54,216 bases of DNA from JANNAT01 sp031422555 (GTDB lineage: Bacteria > Pseudomonadota > Alphaproteobacteria > Rhodobacterales > Rhodobacteraceae): positions 1 to 54,216 of the forward strand of contig JANPLZ010000109.1 of the NCBI GenBank assembly GCA_031422555.1. Reading direction: 5' to 3'. The notes below the pieces were generated by a model. That model was given only the letters and a program-made list of their open reading frames with translations. It had not been told where the DNA came from and ran no database searches. Position numbers and translations under genes: made by a program. Below are positions 16,900 to 25,827 of the stretch, in pieces; the stretch's first letter is position 1, and every line of letters begins with the position of its first letter.

Positions 16900-17853
16900 T
16901 TAGAGTTGCCTCGGCGCTGCCGCGCGGCGCAAACGGTCGTTGATGGCCCGGCCTAGCCCCGTTTCGGGCACTGGCGCAAACGCAATTGTGCCGCCCGGCC
17001 CGGCCAGATCATCTGCCGCGCGCAAGATATGGAACAGATTTGCCGCAGCCTCGACCAAATCACCGCGCGCAGACAGCGTCAGATCGGTCCCGCCCGGCCC
17101 AAAGCCCACCCACAATTCGCCTTCGCGCGCCGACACCGCGTTCAGCCGCAGCAACGCCTGTGGCGCGTAATGCGAAGCCAACTGCCCGGGAGACGTTGGT
17201 CTGGCCGTATCACCGGCAATGAGCAGCGCCCGGCCCAAAGCCGCCTCCAGCGCCTCAACCGGCACTCCGCCGGGGCGCAACACTGCCGGCGGCCCTGACA
17301 TATCCAAAATAGTCGACTCTACCCCAACCGCACATGGCCCGCCGTCAATCACCGCCGCAATGCGTCCGGCCAAACCGCTGATCACATGCACAGCCCGGGT
17401 CGGCGACACCCGCCCCGACGGATTGGCCGAAGGCGCCGCCAGCGGCCCGCCAAACCGCCGCAACAAGGCCTGCGCCACCGGATGGGCTGGCACCCGGATG
17501 GCGACGGTTGGCAAATCTGCGGTCACCAGCGCCGATAGCCCCGCACCGTCTTGCACTGGCACCACCAGCGTCAGCGGTCCCGGCCAAAACTGCCGCGCTA
17601 CCGCCAGCGCCCGGTCGTCAAAATGTCCAAACGCCTGCGCCGCCGCCAAATCCGCCACATGCACGATCAGCGGATTGAACCGGGGCCGCGCCTTGGCGTC
17701 AAATATCCGCGCCACCGCCAGATCTGACCGCGCATCGCCACCAAGACCGTAAACCGTCTCGGTTGGAAACGCGACCAACCCGCGCGACGCCAGAATTTCG
17801 GCGGCCCGCGCCAATCCATCGGCGGTTGGCAATATCGTTTCGGTATGATCCAT
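16900..17853 (-). CDS. L-threonylcarbamoyladenylate synthase (Sua5/YrdC/YciO)
   Basis: Makes threonylcarbamoyl-AMP from threonine, bicarbonate and ATP for tRNA t6A37. The YrdC domain shows GLVAFPTETVYGLGGDA, KARPRFNPLIVH, FWPGPLTLVVP, VAIRVPAHPVAQALL and APSANPSGRVSPT. A C-terminal Sua5 domain follows, with GQLASHYAPQA linking them, so this is the long Sua5 form rather than TsaC. Start at ATG 17853 (MDHTETILP) gives 317 residues, the normal size. An in-frame extension to 17922 is unlike the family. It is divergent from the acyl-CoA dehydrogenase gene. Confidence 0.92.
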   Translation of the reverse strand: MDHTETILPTADGLARAAEILASRGLVAFPTETVYGLGGDARSDLAVARIFDAKARPRFNPLIVHVADLAAAQAFGHFDDRALAVARQFWPGPLTLVVPVQDGAGLSALVTADLPTVAIRVPAHPVAQALLRRFGGPLAAPSANPSGRVSPTRAVHVISGLAGRIAAVIDGGPCAVGVESTILDMSGPPAVLRPGGVPVEALEAALGRALLIAGDTARPTSPGQLASHYAPQALLRLNAVSAREGELWVGFGPGGTDLTLSARGDLVEAAANLFHILRAADDLAGPGGTIAFAPVPETGLGRAINDRLRRAAAPRQL

Positions 17854-17965
17854 AGGCCATGACGCTGCGTAGGGCTTGTAGCTGCGCCGCTGATGTCTAA
17901 CCATTTGGTCAAAGTCAACCATTCACCGGCGCCCGGATATCTTGGGCCAATTGTCGGAGCGTCTG

Positions 17966-19666
17966 ATGCCATACCGCGCCCCCGTTACCGATTTTCAGTT
18001 CCTGCTGACACATATCGTCAAGTTTGACCAAGTCGCAGCCGCGCCGCTGTTTGCAGATGCAACGCCCGAAACCGTCGAGGCGATTCTGACCGAGGCCGCA
18101 AAGCTGTGCGAAAACACGCTGGCCCCGCTGAACCGGGTTGGCGACAAACATCCGGCCCATCTGGAAAACGGTGTTGTGCGCACCTCGCCCGGCTTTGCCG
18201 ATGGCTACCGCGCGATTGCGGATGGCGGCTGGGTTGGCATCGCATCACCTCCTGAATTTGGCGGCATGGGCCTGCCGTTGACAATTGGAAGTTGCATCAA
18301 TGACATGATGTCGGCGGCGTGCCTTGCGTTGCAACTGAACCCGATGCTGACCCAAGGTCAGATCGAGGCGCTGGAACATCACGCCAGCCCCGCGCTGAAG
18401 GCGCTGTATCTGCCCAAGCTGATTTCGGGCGAATGGTCGGGCACGATGAACCTGACCGAACCGCAGGCGGGCACCGATGTGGGGGCACTGCGCAGCAAGG
18501 CCGTAGCCAATGGCGATGGCACCTATGCGATTTCGGGGCAAAAGATTTACATCACCTGGGGTGACAGCGATTTTATCGCCAATGTCTGCCATTTGGTGCT
18601 GGCGCGGCTTCCCGGCGCTGTCGATGGGCCGCGCGGCATATCCTTGTTCATGGTGCCAAAGCTGATCCCGGATGCCAACGGCAATCCGGGTGCGCGCAAC
18701 AGCCTGCATGTGGTCAGTCTGGAACATAAGATGGGTATCCACGGCAGCCCGACCGCCGTGATGCAATATGATGGCGCGACCGGCTGGCTGGTGGGGGCTG
18801 AACAGGGCGGCATGGCGGCGATGTTTACCATGATGAACAACGCACGCCTTGGGGTCGGCGTGCAAGGCGTCGGCATTGCCGAGGCCGCGTTCCAACACGC
18901 GCTGGCCTATGCGATGGGCCGTAAACAAGGCAAAACCCCGCTGGGCCATGGCATGATCATCGACCACGCCGATGTGCGCCGCATGCTGGCGCAGATGAAA
19001 GCCGAGATTTTTGCCGCCCGTGCCATCGCGTTGTCTTGCGCCGTGGCGCTTGATATGGCGCGCGCCAGCGACGATGCTCATTGGGCGGCGCGGGCAGCAT
19101 TTCTGACCCCGATCGCCAAGGCCTTTGGCACCGATGTCGGCTGCGATGTGGCGCAACTGGGCATCCAGATTCACGGCGGCATGGGCTTCATTGAAGAAAC
19201 CGGCGCGGCGCAATTTGCCCGCGATGTGCGCATCACCCCGATTTATGAGGGCACCAACGGCATTCAGGCGATGGATCTGGTAGCGCGCAAGATGTCTGAC
19301 GGCGGCGAGACCGCCTACCGGTTGATCGACGAAGTGCAGGCCGCTGCCGAGCAAGCCCGCGCCACGATGCCCGATCTGGCCACCCCGGTGTGGAACGCCG
19401 CCGAAGCGCTGCGCGAGGCCACCGAAGTGTTGATCGCCCAAGGCATGGATGACCGCTCGGCGGGGGCGGTGGCCTATCTGCGGGCTTTTGCGCGCATTCT
19501 GGGCGGGCATTTCCATCTGGCAGCCGCCTGCGCCGATGCCAGCCGCGCGCCGTTGGCCCGCTTTGCCATCAAGCGGTTGCTGCCCGAACATGCATCTCTG
19601 TTGGCGCAAATGCGCGATGGGGCGGCGGATATCTACGGCGTTTCCGCCGAGGTGCTTTGCGCCTGA
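17966..19666 (+). CDS. Acyl-CoA dehydrogenase, long DmdC-like type
   Basis: FAD enzyme of about 566 residues oxidising an acyl-CoA. The N-terminal MPYRAPVTDFQFLL lead, GEWSGTMNLTEPQAGTDVG, GISLFMVPK and the C-terminal core GIQIHGGMGFIEETGAAQFARDVRITPIYEGTNGIQAMDLVARK are classic for the ~590-residue branch that includes 3-methylmercaptopropionyl-CoA dehydrogenase DmdC. An additional C-terminal helical domain follows. GGAG lies seven bases before the ATG. Its stop overlaps the start of the metallo-hydrolase by one base, so they are coupled. DMSP breakdown is possible but not shown; ordinary fatty acyl-CoA is equally likely. Confidence 0.9.
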   Translation: MPYRAPVTDFQFLLTHIVKFDQVAAAPLFADATPETVEAILTEAAKLCENTLAPLNRVGDKHPAHLENGVVRTSPGFADGYRAIADGGWVGIASPPEFGGMGLPLTIGSCINDMMSAACLALQLNPMLTQGQIEALEHHASPALKALYLPKLISGEWSGTMNLTEPQAGTDVGALRSKAVANGDGTYAISGQKIYITWGDSDFIANVCHLVLARLPGAVDGPRGISLFMVPKLIPDANGNPGARNSLHVVSLEHKMGIHGSPTAVMQYDGATGWLVGAEQGGMAAMFTMMNNARLGVGVQGVGIAEAAFQHALAYAMGRKQGKTPLGHGMIIDHADVRRMLAQMKAEIFAARAIALSCAVALDMARASDDAHWAARAAFLTPIAKAFGTDVGCDVAQLGIQIHGGMGFIEETGAAQFARDVRITPIYEGTNGIQAMDLVARKMSDGGETAYRLIDEVQAAAEQARATMPDLATPVWNAAEALREATEVLIAQGMDDRSAGAVAYLRAFARILGGHFHLAAACADASRAPLARFAIKRLLPEHASLLAQMRDGAADIYGVSAEVLCA

Positions 19667-20691
19667 TGGAGCAGGTCCGCTTTCCGTTCGACACCCCGCC
19701 TGCCGAGGGTGGGGCGGTTTTGGTGGCCCCCGGCATCTGGTGGATGCGCCTGCCGCTGCCTTTGGCGCTGGACCACGTCAACGTCTATGCGCTGGATGAT
19801 GGCGAGGCCTGGACCATCATAGACACCGGCCTGATGTCGCGGCGCGGACAGGCGATCTGGACGGCGCTGCAAGCCGGGCCGCTGGCGGCCAAGCCGATCC
19901 GCCGCCTGATCGTCACCCATCACCACCCCGATCACATCGGCCTTGCGGGCTGGTTCCAATCCCAAGGTGTGGAATTGATCATCCCGCGCACGGCGTGGCT
20001 TTACGCCCGCATGCTGGTGCTGGACGAACAGCCGGTGGCGTCGGCGGAATCCTTGCTGTTCTATCTTCGCGCCGGCACGCCTCCCGAAACCTATGCCAAA
20101 AAGACCGCCGAGCGGCCGTTCAATTTCTGCGATATCGTAGCCCCAATGCCGGTGGGCTTTACCCGCATCGACGAAGGCGATCTGATCACCGCAGGCGGGC
20201 GGCGCTTGCAGGTGCGCTTGGGTCAGGGCCACGCGCCGGATCACGCGACGCTGTGGAGCCTAGACGACAATTTGATCATCGGCGGCGACCAGTTGTTGCC
20301 GGGTATTTCGGCCAATATCGGGGTTTATCCCACCGAACCAGAGGCCGACCCTTTGGGCGATTGGCTGGACAGCACGGCGGCTTTCGTGCCTCTGGCGCGC
20401 GACGATCATCTGGTGTTGCCGGGGCATAAGCTGCCGTTCACCGGGCTGCCGTTCCGCCTTGGGCAGATGGCCGAAAATCACCACGGCGCGCTGGCACGGA
20501 TCGTGGCCCATCTGGCCACCCCGCACACCGCGGTGCAGTGTTTTGTGCCTTTGTTCAAACGCGAATTGGGCGCGGCTGATTTCGGTCTGGGTCTGGTCGA
20601 GGCCGTGGCGCATCTGAACTATCTCTTGAAACGCGGCGCGGTTTGGCGTGAATTGAACGCGGATGGCGCCTGGGTCTGGCAAGCGGTTTGA
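19666..20691 (+). CDS. MBL-fold metallo-hydrolase
   Basis: Zinc hydrolase of 341 residues. The metal motif is THHHPDH, with His85, His87, Asp89 and His90; further ligands are likely in GQGHAPDHATLWS, GGDQLLPG and LPGHKLPF. A C-terminal winged-helix-like region (about 285-341: EAVAHLNYLLKRGAVWRE) matches the LACTB2/RNase Z-like group with a short C-terminal domain. The start shares TGATG with the acyl-CoA dehydrogenase stop, which suggests a joint role such as acyl-CoA thioester hydrolysis. That role is inference only. Confidence 0.88.
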   Translation: MEQVRFPFDTPPAEGGAVLVAPGIWWMRLPLPLALDHVNVYALDDGEAWTIIDTGLMSRRGQAIWTALQAGPLAAKPIRRLIVTHHHPDHIGLAGWFQSQGVELIIPRTAWLYARMLVLDEQPVASAESLLFYLRAGTPPETYAKKTAERPFNFCDIVAPMPVGFTRIDEGDLITAGGRRLQVRLGQGHAPDHATLWSLDDNLIIGGDQLLPGISANIGVYPTEPEADPLGDWLDSTAAFVPLARDDHLVLPGHKLPFTGLPFRLGQMAENHHGALARIVAHLATPHTAVQCFVPLFKRELGAADFGLGLVEAVAHLNYLLKRGAVWRELNADGAWVWQAV

Positions 20692-20733
20692 CGGCGGGCA
20701 ATTTAACGGCAGGCGATGAAGGCGAGGGGCGAG

Positions 20734-21168
20734 ATGCGCAAACCAAAAGCGGCTGACGGGGCAGCCCCAATCGCGGCGCAAGTGGCACCGCCCGCCCCCG
20801 CACCAACCGTATCCCCGCCGCCGCCCAAACCCAAAAGCCCCGCCGAATGGGCCTATGACCGCATCGCGATTTATATCCGCAACTTTGAAACCCACCTTGA
20901 TGCACAACACGAAATTGCCATGGGTTTTGCAGGCTCTGACGCGGGCATTTTGAAGATTGAGGGCTTGGGATTTTACGATCCCGATATCCTGAGCTTTTAC
21001 GGCACCGACGAAAATGGCGCGAAAACCCAACTGATCCAGCATGTCACCCAGTTGTCGGTGATGCTGCGTGCAGTGCCAAAATCGGTGCCCGCCGCCCCAC
21101 CCCGCCGCATCGGCTTTCGCCTGCAACCCGGATGGCCGGGAGGCGAGTCTGGCGATGGATCGGCTTAG
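20734..21168 (+). CDS. Conserved unknown protein, DUF6173-like
   Basis: About 144 residues. The N-terminal third is a Pro/Ala-rich, probably disordered stretch. The conserved part begins at SPAEWAYDRIAIYIRNFETHLDAQHEIAMGFAG and includes FYDPDILSFYGTDENGAKTQLIQHVTQLSVMLRAVPK. I recall this as an uncharacterised family seen mostly in Rhodobacterales (DUF6173), but that could not be checked. No signal or membrane segment. ATG 20734 has GAGGGG close by; ATG 20716 would add six residues. Confidence 0.65.
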   Translation: MRKPKAADGAAPIAAQVAPPAPAPTVSPPPPKPKSPAEWAYDRIAIYIRNFETHLDAQHEIAMGFAGSDAGILKIEGLGFYDPDILSFYGTDENGAKTQLIQHVTQLSVMLRAVPKSVPAAPPRRIGFRLQPGWPGGESGDGSA

Positions 21169-21355
21169 GGCGGTTCAGGTTTGGATGGCATCGGAAATCG
21201 CCGCCTCTCGTTACACGCGAACGCGTTTCCCGATTTTTCCGGTTCCGCCAAAACCAGAATCGCGCAAGGGCGAATTTGCTGCGCAGCCCCCCGTGACAGC
21301 TTGGCCGCGATAGGGTATTGGGCTGGGAAACTCTGGCATAAAAGGACGCTTGATT

Positions 21356-21490
21356 ATGGACGATCATAAACCGGGCAGCATGGACATCCGCGTGCAGGAA
21401 AAGACCTTTGCAAGCTTTATCCGCATGGCGATCTGGGGCGCAGGCATTTCCATCGCTGTCATCATCTTTATGGCGCTGACCAACGTTTAA
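21356..21490 (+). CDS. aa3-type cytochrome c oxidase subunit IV (small bacterial form)
   Basis: Only 44 residues. After a short polar lead (MDDHKPGSMDIRVQEKTF) comes one membrane helix (about residues 22-41, FIRMAIWGAGISIAVIIFM) and a tiny tail ALTNV. This matches the small subunit IV of Rhodobacter/Paracoccus aa3 oxidase, a single helix beside subunits I-III. AAAGGA lies nine bases before the ATG. The catalytic oxidase subunits are not in this window, as is usual for this stand-alone gene. Confidence 0.85.
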   Translation: MDDHKPGSMDIRVQEKTFASFIRMAIWGAGISIAVIIFMALTNV

Positions 21491-21536
21491 CCCCACGTCC
21501 CCGGCGTAATCAGCGGCTGCGGCCCAAATCAAGCGG

Positions 21537-22196
21537 ATGATCCCAATCATGTTAAAAGCCTTGGCGCTGTTGGCGCTTGTCGCATTGTCTGCGTGCAGCA
21601 CAGCCGAACCCGTCACCGCGCCACCAGAGGCGATCGCCGCCGCGCGCTATGTCGGCGACGCGCCAACTTCGATCACGCTGTATACCGTGGTCAACAACCG
21701 CAACAACAGCGGCGCGCATTCGGGTCTGATGATCAACGCATCACAGCGGGTGCTGTTTGACCCCGCCGGGTCGTGGTATCATCCCACTGCGCCTGAAACA
21801 AATGATCTGCATTACGGCTTTACGCCCCGGATGCAGAATTTCTACATCGACTATCACGCCCGCGAATCGTTCCGGGTGATCGAGCAAACCCTGATCGTAT
21901 CGCCCGCCGTCGCCGAATTGGTGCTGCAGCGCGCCGCCGCTTATGGTGCGGTGCCCAAAGCACAATGCGCCAATTCGCTTTCCAAGATTCTGAATGGCGT
22001 TCCCGGCTTTGAAGGGCTGAAGGGCACTTGGTATCCGAACAAATTGTCTGATCAGTTCGGTGCCTTGCCCGGTGTTGTGTCGAAAACCATTCTGGATGAA
22101 GATGCCGACAACAACCACGGTGTGCTGATCTTGCAATCCAAAGCCGAACTTGGCGATGCCGCATTGGCGGCTCAGGCGGCAGCGGCGGCGCAATAA
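21537..22196 (+). CDS. Lipoprotein, possibly a circularly permuted NlpC/P60 (papain-like) enzyme
   Basis: 219 residues with lipobox ALSAC (Cys20), hence lipid-anchored and facing the periplasm. The mature domain contains GAHSGLMINASQRVLFDPAGSWYHP (His61) and, 83 residues later, QCANSLSKIL (Cys144). The order His first, Cys later, with these local patterns, resembles permuted papain-fold proteins such as YiiX, LRAT and DUF4105. The fold and catalytic pair are inference. An alternative start at 21549 (MLKALALL) gives a cleaner signal. It follows the oxidase subunit gene by 46 bases and precedes mobA. Confidence 0.65.
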   Translation: MIPIMLKALALLALVALSACSTAEPVTAPPEAIAAARYVGDAPTSITLYTVVNNRNNSGAHSGLMINASQRVLFDPAGSWYHPTAPETNDLHYGFTPRMQNFYIDYHARESFRVIEQTLIVSPAVAELVLQRAAAYGAVPKAQCANSLSKILNGVPGFEGLKGTWYPNKLSDQFGALPGVVSKTILDEDADNNHGVLILQSKAELGDAALAAQAAAAAQ

Positions 22197-22233
22197 TCAG
22201 GCTTTGGCCAAACGCGTAAAGGGGGCAGCCGGT

Positions 22234-22827
22234 TTGCGGATCTTTGGGGTGATCCTTGCGGGCGGCACCGGGCAGCGAATGGGCAATGCCAACAAGGCCT
22301 TGCTGATCCTGAACGGCACGCCGTTGATAGCCCACGCGATTGCCCGGCTGGAACCGCAAGTCGAACGGCTGGCGATATCGGCCAATGCCGACGCCCCTGC
22401 GCTGGCCAAGTTTGGTCTGCCGATCCTTGCGGATGCAGCGCCTTTGGGGCCGCTGGCGGGGGTGCTGGCGGCGCTGAACTGGGCGGCCCCGTTAGGCGCA
22501 TCAGCAGTGGTTTCGGTTGCGGTGGACACGCCGTTCTTTCCGCCCGATCTGGTGCCACGGCTGTGCTTGGCCGCCGAGACTTTCGCCAGCGGCTGTGCCA
22601 TTGCCCACAGCACCGCCGATCATCCGACCTTTGGCCTTTGGCCGGTGGCCCTGATCCCGGCGCTGACCGCTTTTCTGGCGTCGGGCGAAAACCCCCGCGT
22701 GCGCAGCTTTACGGATGCCATCGGCGCGGCGCGGGCGCAGTTCCCGGCAGACAGCGCCTTTGACAACCTGAACACGCCCGAGGATCTGGCACGGGCGCAG
22801 GCGCTTTTGGCGGGCGGGCAGCGATGA
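22234..22827 (+). CDS. mobA: Molybdenum cofactor guanylyltransferase
   Basis: Transfers GMP from GTP to molybdopterin, forming the guanine dinucleotide cofactor. The nucleotide-binding loop is ILAGGTGQRMGNANKALL (about residues 7-24), with VAVDTPFFPPDLV holding the metal Asp and HPTFGLWPV later. Length is 197. No ATG lies upstream in frame near the family start. TTG at 22234 with GGGGG eight bases before gives the expected N-terminus; GTG at 22249 is the alternative. The stop overlaps mobB (ATGA). Confidence 0.9.
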   Translation: MRIFGVILAGGTGQRMGNANKALLILNGTPLIAHAIARLEPQVERLAISANADAPALAKFGLPILADAAPLGPLAGVLAALNWAAPLGASAVVSVAVDTPFFPPDLVPRLCLAAETFASGCAIAHSTADHPTFGLWPVALIPALTAFLASGENPRVRSFTDAIGAARAQFPADSAFDNLNTPEDLARAQALLAGGQR

Positions 22828-23327
22828 ACATCTACGGCATCATCGGCTGGAAAAATTCCGGCAAAACCAGCCTGATGGAACGGCTTGTCGCCGATCTTAC
22901 CACGCGCGGGTTTAGCGTCTCTACGGTGAAACACGTGCATCACGACGTCGATCTCGATCAGCCCGGCAAAGACAGCCACCGCCACCGGCAGGCAGGCGCG
23001 CATGAGGTGGTGCTGGCCTCGGCGCAGCGTTTTGCCCTGATGCGCGAACATCGCGGCACCGAGCCGGGCTTGCCGGACATTCTGGCGCGCATGGCCGCCG
23101 TCGATCTGATTCTGGTTGAAGGCTATAAACGCGATGCCCATCCCAAGATCGAGGTTTACCGCCGTCAGGCTGACCGCGACCTGATTCAGCCCGGCGATCC
23201 CCTGGTGCGCGCCATTGCTACTGATTGCGATCTGGGACCAATGCCGGTGCCGGTGCTGGATCTGAACGATACCCGCGCGGTTGCCGATTTCATCTTGCAC
23301 GAGGTCGGGCTTGCAGGCGCGCTTTGA
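22824..23327 (+). CDS. mobB: Molybdopterin-guanine dinucleotide biosynthesis adaptor MobB
   Basis: Small GTP-binding protein of 167 residues that assists MobA. The P-loop GWKNSGKTSL is at residues 8-17, with VSTVKHVHHDVDLDQPGKDSHRHRQAGA (the conserved His/Asp region) and DLILVEGYKRDAHPKIEVYR, the Walker-B-like and MobB signature. Start overlaps mobA by ATGA and the end overlaps the next gene by 17 bases, so four genes from mobA onward form a tight operon. Confidence 0.93.
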   Translation: MNIYGIIGWKNSGKTSLMERLVADLTTRGFSVSTVKHVHHDVDLDQPGKDSHRHRQAGAHEVVLASAQRFALMREHRGTEPGLPDILARMAAVDLILVEGYKRDAHPKIEVYRRQADRDLIQPGDPLVRAIATDCDLGPMPVPVLDLNDTRAVADFILHEVGLAGAL

Positions 23328-24192
23328 CGTCGTGGTGATCGTCGATTGGTCGGCCACAAATGGCATGACCAGCGCGCGCAACCAAAAGGATTCGATTTGG
23401 GTGGGCTGGCACAGCGGCGATGGGTTTGGCGAACAGCACCATCGCAGCCGCGCCGCCGGCGAAGCCTTTGTCGCCGATCTGATCGCCACTGCGCGCCAAC
23501 AAGGGCAGCGTATTCTGGTGGGGTTCGACTTTGCCTTTGGCTATCCCGCAGGTTTTGCCCGTCACCTGACCGGGCAGGCCGGTGCAAAATCGGTTTGGGC
23601 ATGGCTGGCGCGGCACATCACCGATACCGTGCTGAACCAGAACAACCGCTTTGACGTGGCCAATCAGATCAATCAGGGCTTTGCCGGGCCGGGGCCGTTC
23701 TGGTCGCATCCGGCGTCGCAGCGCTATTCCCACCTGACCGCCAAGAAAACCGGCATTGATTATCCGGCTTTGGGATTGCAAGAATACCGGGCGGTTGAGC
23801 GTATTGCCAAAGGGGCCAAACCCGGCTGGATGCTGTGCAACCCCGGATCCGTCGGATCGCAAAGCCTGATGGGTCAACCCATGCTGCACCGCCTGTCACA
23901 ATCTTCGGATACCGCCGCGTGGCCGTTTGATCCGCCAGACGCCGCCATGGTGGTGCTGGCCGAGGTTTATCCATCCCTTCTGTCGCCCCAGATTTCCGCC
24001 GCAATGGCCGCCGACTCCGCGCTGATCAAAGACCGTGCCCAAGTGCGGCTGTTGGCGCAGGCATTGTTCACCCTGTCGCAGGCAGACCGGCTTGCACCCC
24101 TGTTTGTCACCCCCGCCGCGCCGGTCACCACCGAAGAAGGTTGGATTTTAGGCGCAGGCCACCAGACCGCGTTACAACGGGCTTTGCTGTGA
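23311..24192 (+). CDS. Mob-operon protein with DUF429-like (RNase H-fold) acidic pattern
   Basis: About 293 residues. Start TTG at 23311, six bases after GAGG, lies inside mobB. The chain opens with a strand RFDVVVIVDWSA (Asp12), then RILVGFDFAFGYPAGF (Asp73) and later MVVLAEVYPSLL (Glu about 217). These match the acidic positions of DUF429-like predicted nucleases. A conserved NPGSVGSQSLMGQPML lies between. Homologues next to mobAB are, as I recall, often loosely labelled molybdopterin-guanine dinucleotide synthesis proteins, which may rest only on neighbourhood. Overlap with GNAT start is GTGA. Confidence 0.7.
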   Translation: MQARFDVVVIVDWSATNGMTSARNQKDSIWVGWHSGDGFGEQHHRSRAAGEAFVADLIATARQQGQRILVGFDFAFGYPAGFARHLTGQAGAKSVWAWLARHITDTVLNQNNRFDVANQINQGFAGPGPFWSHPASQRYSHLTAKKTGIDYPALGLQEYRAVERIAKGAKPGWMLCNPGSVGSQSLMGQPMLHRLSQSSDTAAWPFDPPDAAMVVLAEVYPSLLSPQISAAMAADSALIKDRAQVRLLAQALFTLSQADRLAPLFVTPAAPVTTEEGWILGAGHQTALQRALL

Positions 24193-24773
24193 CCTTTACT
24201 TTGCACCACGGCCTGCCGCCCGCGCTGATGCCCGCCGCAGCGCACCTTTATTGGCAGGCCTTTGGCGGCAAGCTGGGGCAGGTTATGGGGCCGGAGGCGC
24301 GCGCTTTGCGTTATTTTGAACGGGTGATAGCACCGGGCTTTGCCTTTGTGGCGCTGGATGCGAGTGGCGGACTGCTGGGCATGGCCGGGTATAAAACCCC
24401 GGCGGGCAGTTTTGCCGGTGGCGGCGGGGCCGATCTGCGCGCCATTTACGGGCTTCCCGGCGCTGCGTGGCGGCTGCCGCTTTTGTGGTTTTTGGGCCGC
24501 GAGATCGACAACAGCCGTTTTTTGCTTGACGGCATTTGTGTGGCGCGCACGGCCCGCGGGCTTGGCATTGGCACGGCCTTGATGGCGCTGATTTGCGATG
24601 AGGCCCGGTTGCGCGGCTATAGCGCGGTGCGGCTGGATGTGATTGACACCAACTGGCGCGCCAAGGCCCTGTATGACCGGCTGGGATTTACCGTCGAGAA
24701 AACCACCAGCATCGGCGTGTTGCGGTTCGCCTTTGGCTTTCGCCGCGCCATTACGATGATCAAACCGGTGTGA
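24189..24773 (+). CDS. GNAT-family N-acetyltransferase
   Basis: 194-residue acyltransferase. Motif A is DGICVARTARGLGIGTALMALICDEA, with the RGLGIGT acetyl-CoA loop. Motif B follows as VRLDVIDTNWRAKALYDRLGFTVEKTTSIG. The GTG start overlaps the previous stop (GTGA), making it the last gene of the mobA-mobB group. Substrate unknown: a protein, an antibiotic-like amine or a metabolite are all possible. Confidence 0.85.
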   Translation: MTFTLHHGLPPALMPAAAHLYWQAFGGKLGQVMGPEARALRYFERVIAPGFAFVALDASGGLLGMAGYKTPAGSFAGGGGADLRAIYGLPGAAWRLPLLWFLGREIDNSRFLLDGICVARTARGLGIGTALMALICDEARLRGYSAVRLDVIDTNWRAKALYDRLGFTVEKTTSIGVLRFAFGFRRAITMIKPV

Positions 24774-24786
24774 CGCCGCTGCTGCC

Positions 24787-25806
24787 TTAGTCAAACGTCC
24801 CCGTCACCCGCCCCAGCAGCATGAATGCCCGTGCAGTGCGGGTATCGGCCAGATCGGCCAGATCACCGTCACTCGCATGCTGTTCAAACTCGACAAAACA
24901 GCGGTCAAACGTGCGCAGGAAATGATGGGCGGCGTCGCGAAACACCGGGTCTTCGCGCATCCGCCCGGCCGTCAACGCAAGGCACGACCGATCGCGCACC
25001 CCGCCCAGTGCCGCAATGGTGCGCCCCCGCTCGCCATGGGCAAAGCGGCGCCAAACCTCGGGCCTTGTGCGATCTGGCTGCAGATCGTCCATATAGATGC
25101 CCTCTTGCGACAACAGCGTCAGCACGTCTTGCGCCGCCCGGATCAGCTTGGCGACATTGCGGTCTTCCAAAGCCTGCCGCAGCGCGCGAAAGCCTGCCTT
25201 GTCATCGGGGTTTTCGGGAAACTGCAAAGCGCGCACAAAATCCGCCAGCGACAAGGGCGCGCGCAAATCTTCGGCCGGGGTGCCCAGCGCCAGCGTCGGC
25301 TGTTCGGCCTCGGGGTGGTGCGGCTGTGGCGCAATCAGTGCCGCCTTGCGATCCGCCGATGCCACCGTCAACCCGGAATCGCGGCGCGATGAAAACGCGG
25401 CCAACGTGGATTCGGTTTGCTTGGCCGAGGCCGCCAATTCGTCCAGCTTGCGTTCGACCGACGGTTTATAGCCTTGCGCCACGGTCTGCTGATTGGCCAC
25501 ATAGGCCGCCCGCATCGCATCAACCGACGCTTGCAACCGCGCCGCTTCACCACGCAACGCCCGCACCGACCGCAGCGTCGTCACCGCCGTCCAGATCAGC
25601 GCCAATGGCAAAAACACCACCAGCAAGGTCAAAACCAGCCCCAGCGATCCGGCATCCTGCGGCCCGGTATAGACATAGGCCGCAACCGCGATCACCCATA
25701 TCGCACTTAGAGCCGCCGCAACCCATTCGGTTGGCGTGGCCTGCACGGCGCTGTCCGCTTGGTCCCGCTGGCCAAGGTCGCGCTTTTTGTCACCAGTACC
25801 GCTCAT
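24787..25806 (-). CDS. Unknown membrane protein with coiled coil
   Basis: 339 residues. Two adjacent membrane helices (about 27-46 and 53-75) are followed by a likely coiled coil (LRSVRALRGEAARLQASVDAMRAAY onward to about 140) and a cytoplasmic helical domain to the end. The latter includes LSLADFVRALQFPENPDDKAGFRALRQALED and an end rich in Asp/Arg (FDRCFVEFEQHASDGDLADLADTRTARAFMLLGRV). It lies 21 bases downstream of greA on the same strand, so probably co-transcribed. I recognise no named family; it looks like a conserved Rhodobacteraceae protein. A scaffold or regulator role is only a guess. Confidence 0.65.
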   Translation of the reverse strand: MSGTGDKKRDLGQRDQADSAVQATPTEWVAAALSAIWVIAVAAYVYTGPQDAGSLGLVLTLLVVFLPLALIWTAVTTLRSVRALRGEAARLQASVDAMRAAYVANQQTVAQGYKPSVERKLDELAASAKQTESTLAAFSSRRDSGLTVASADRKAALIAPQPHHPEAEQPTLALGTPAEDLRAPLSLADFVRALQFPENPDDKAGFRALRQALEDRNVAKLIRAAQDVLTLLSQEGIYMDDLQPDRTRPEVWRRFAHGERGRTIAALGGVRDRSCLALTAGRMREDPVFRDAAHHFLRTFDRCFVEFEQHASDGDLADLADTRTARAFMLLGRVTGTFD

Positions 25807-25827
25807 TCCAAACTTCCGAACCGCAGG

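Noticed and set aside
18245..19609. 454-residue minus-strand frame opposite the acyl-CoA dehydrogenase
   Set aside because: The dehydrogenase is unmistakable in the other strand; the frame has antisense composition.
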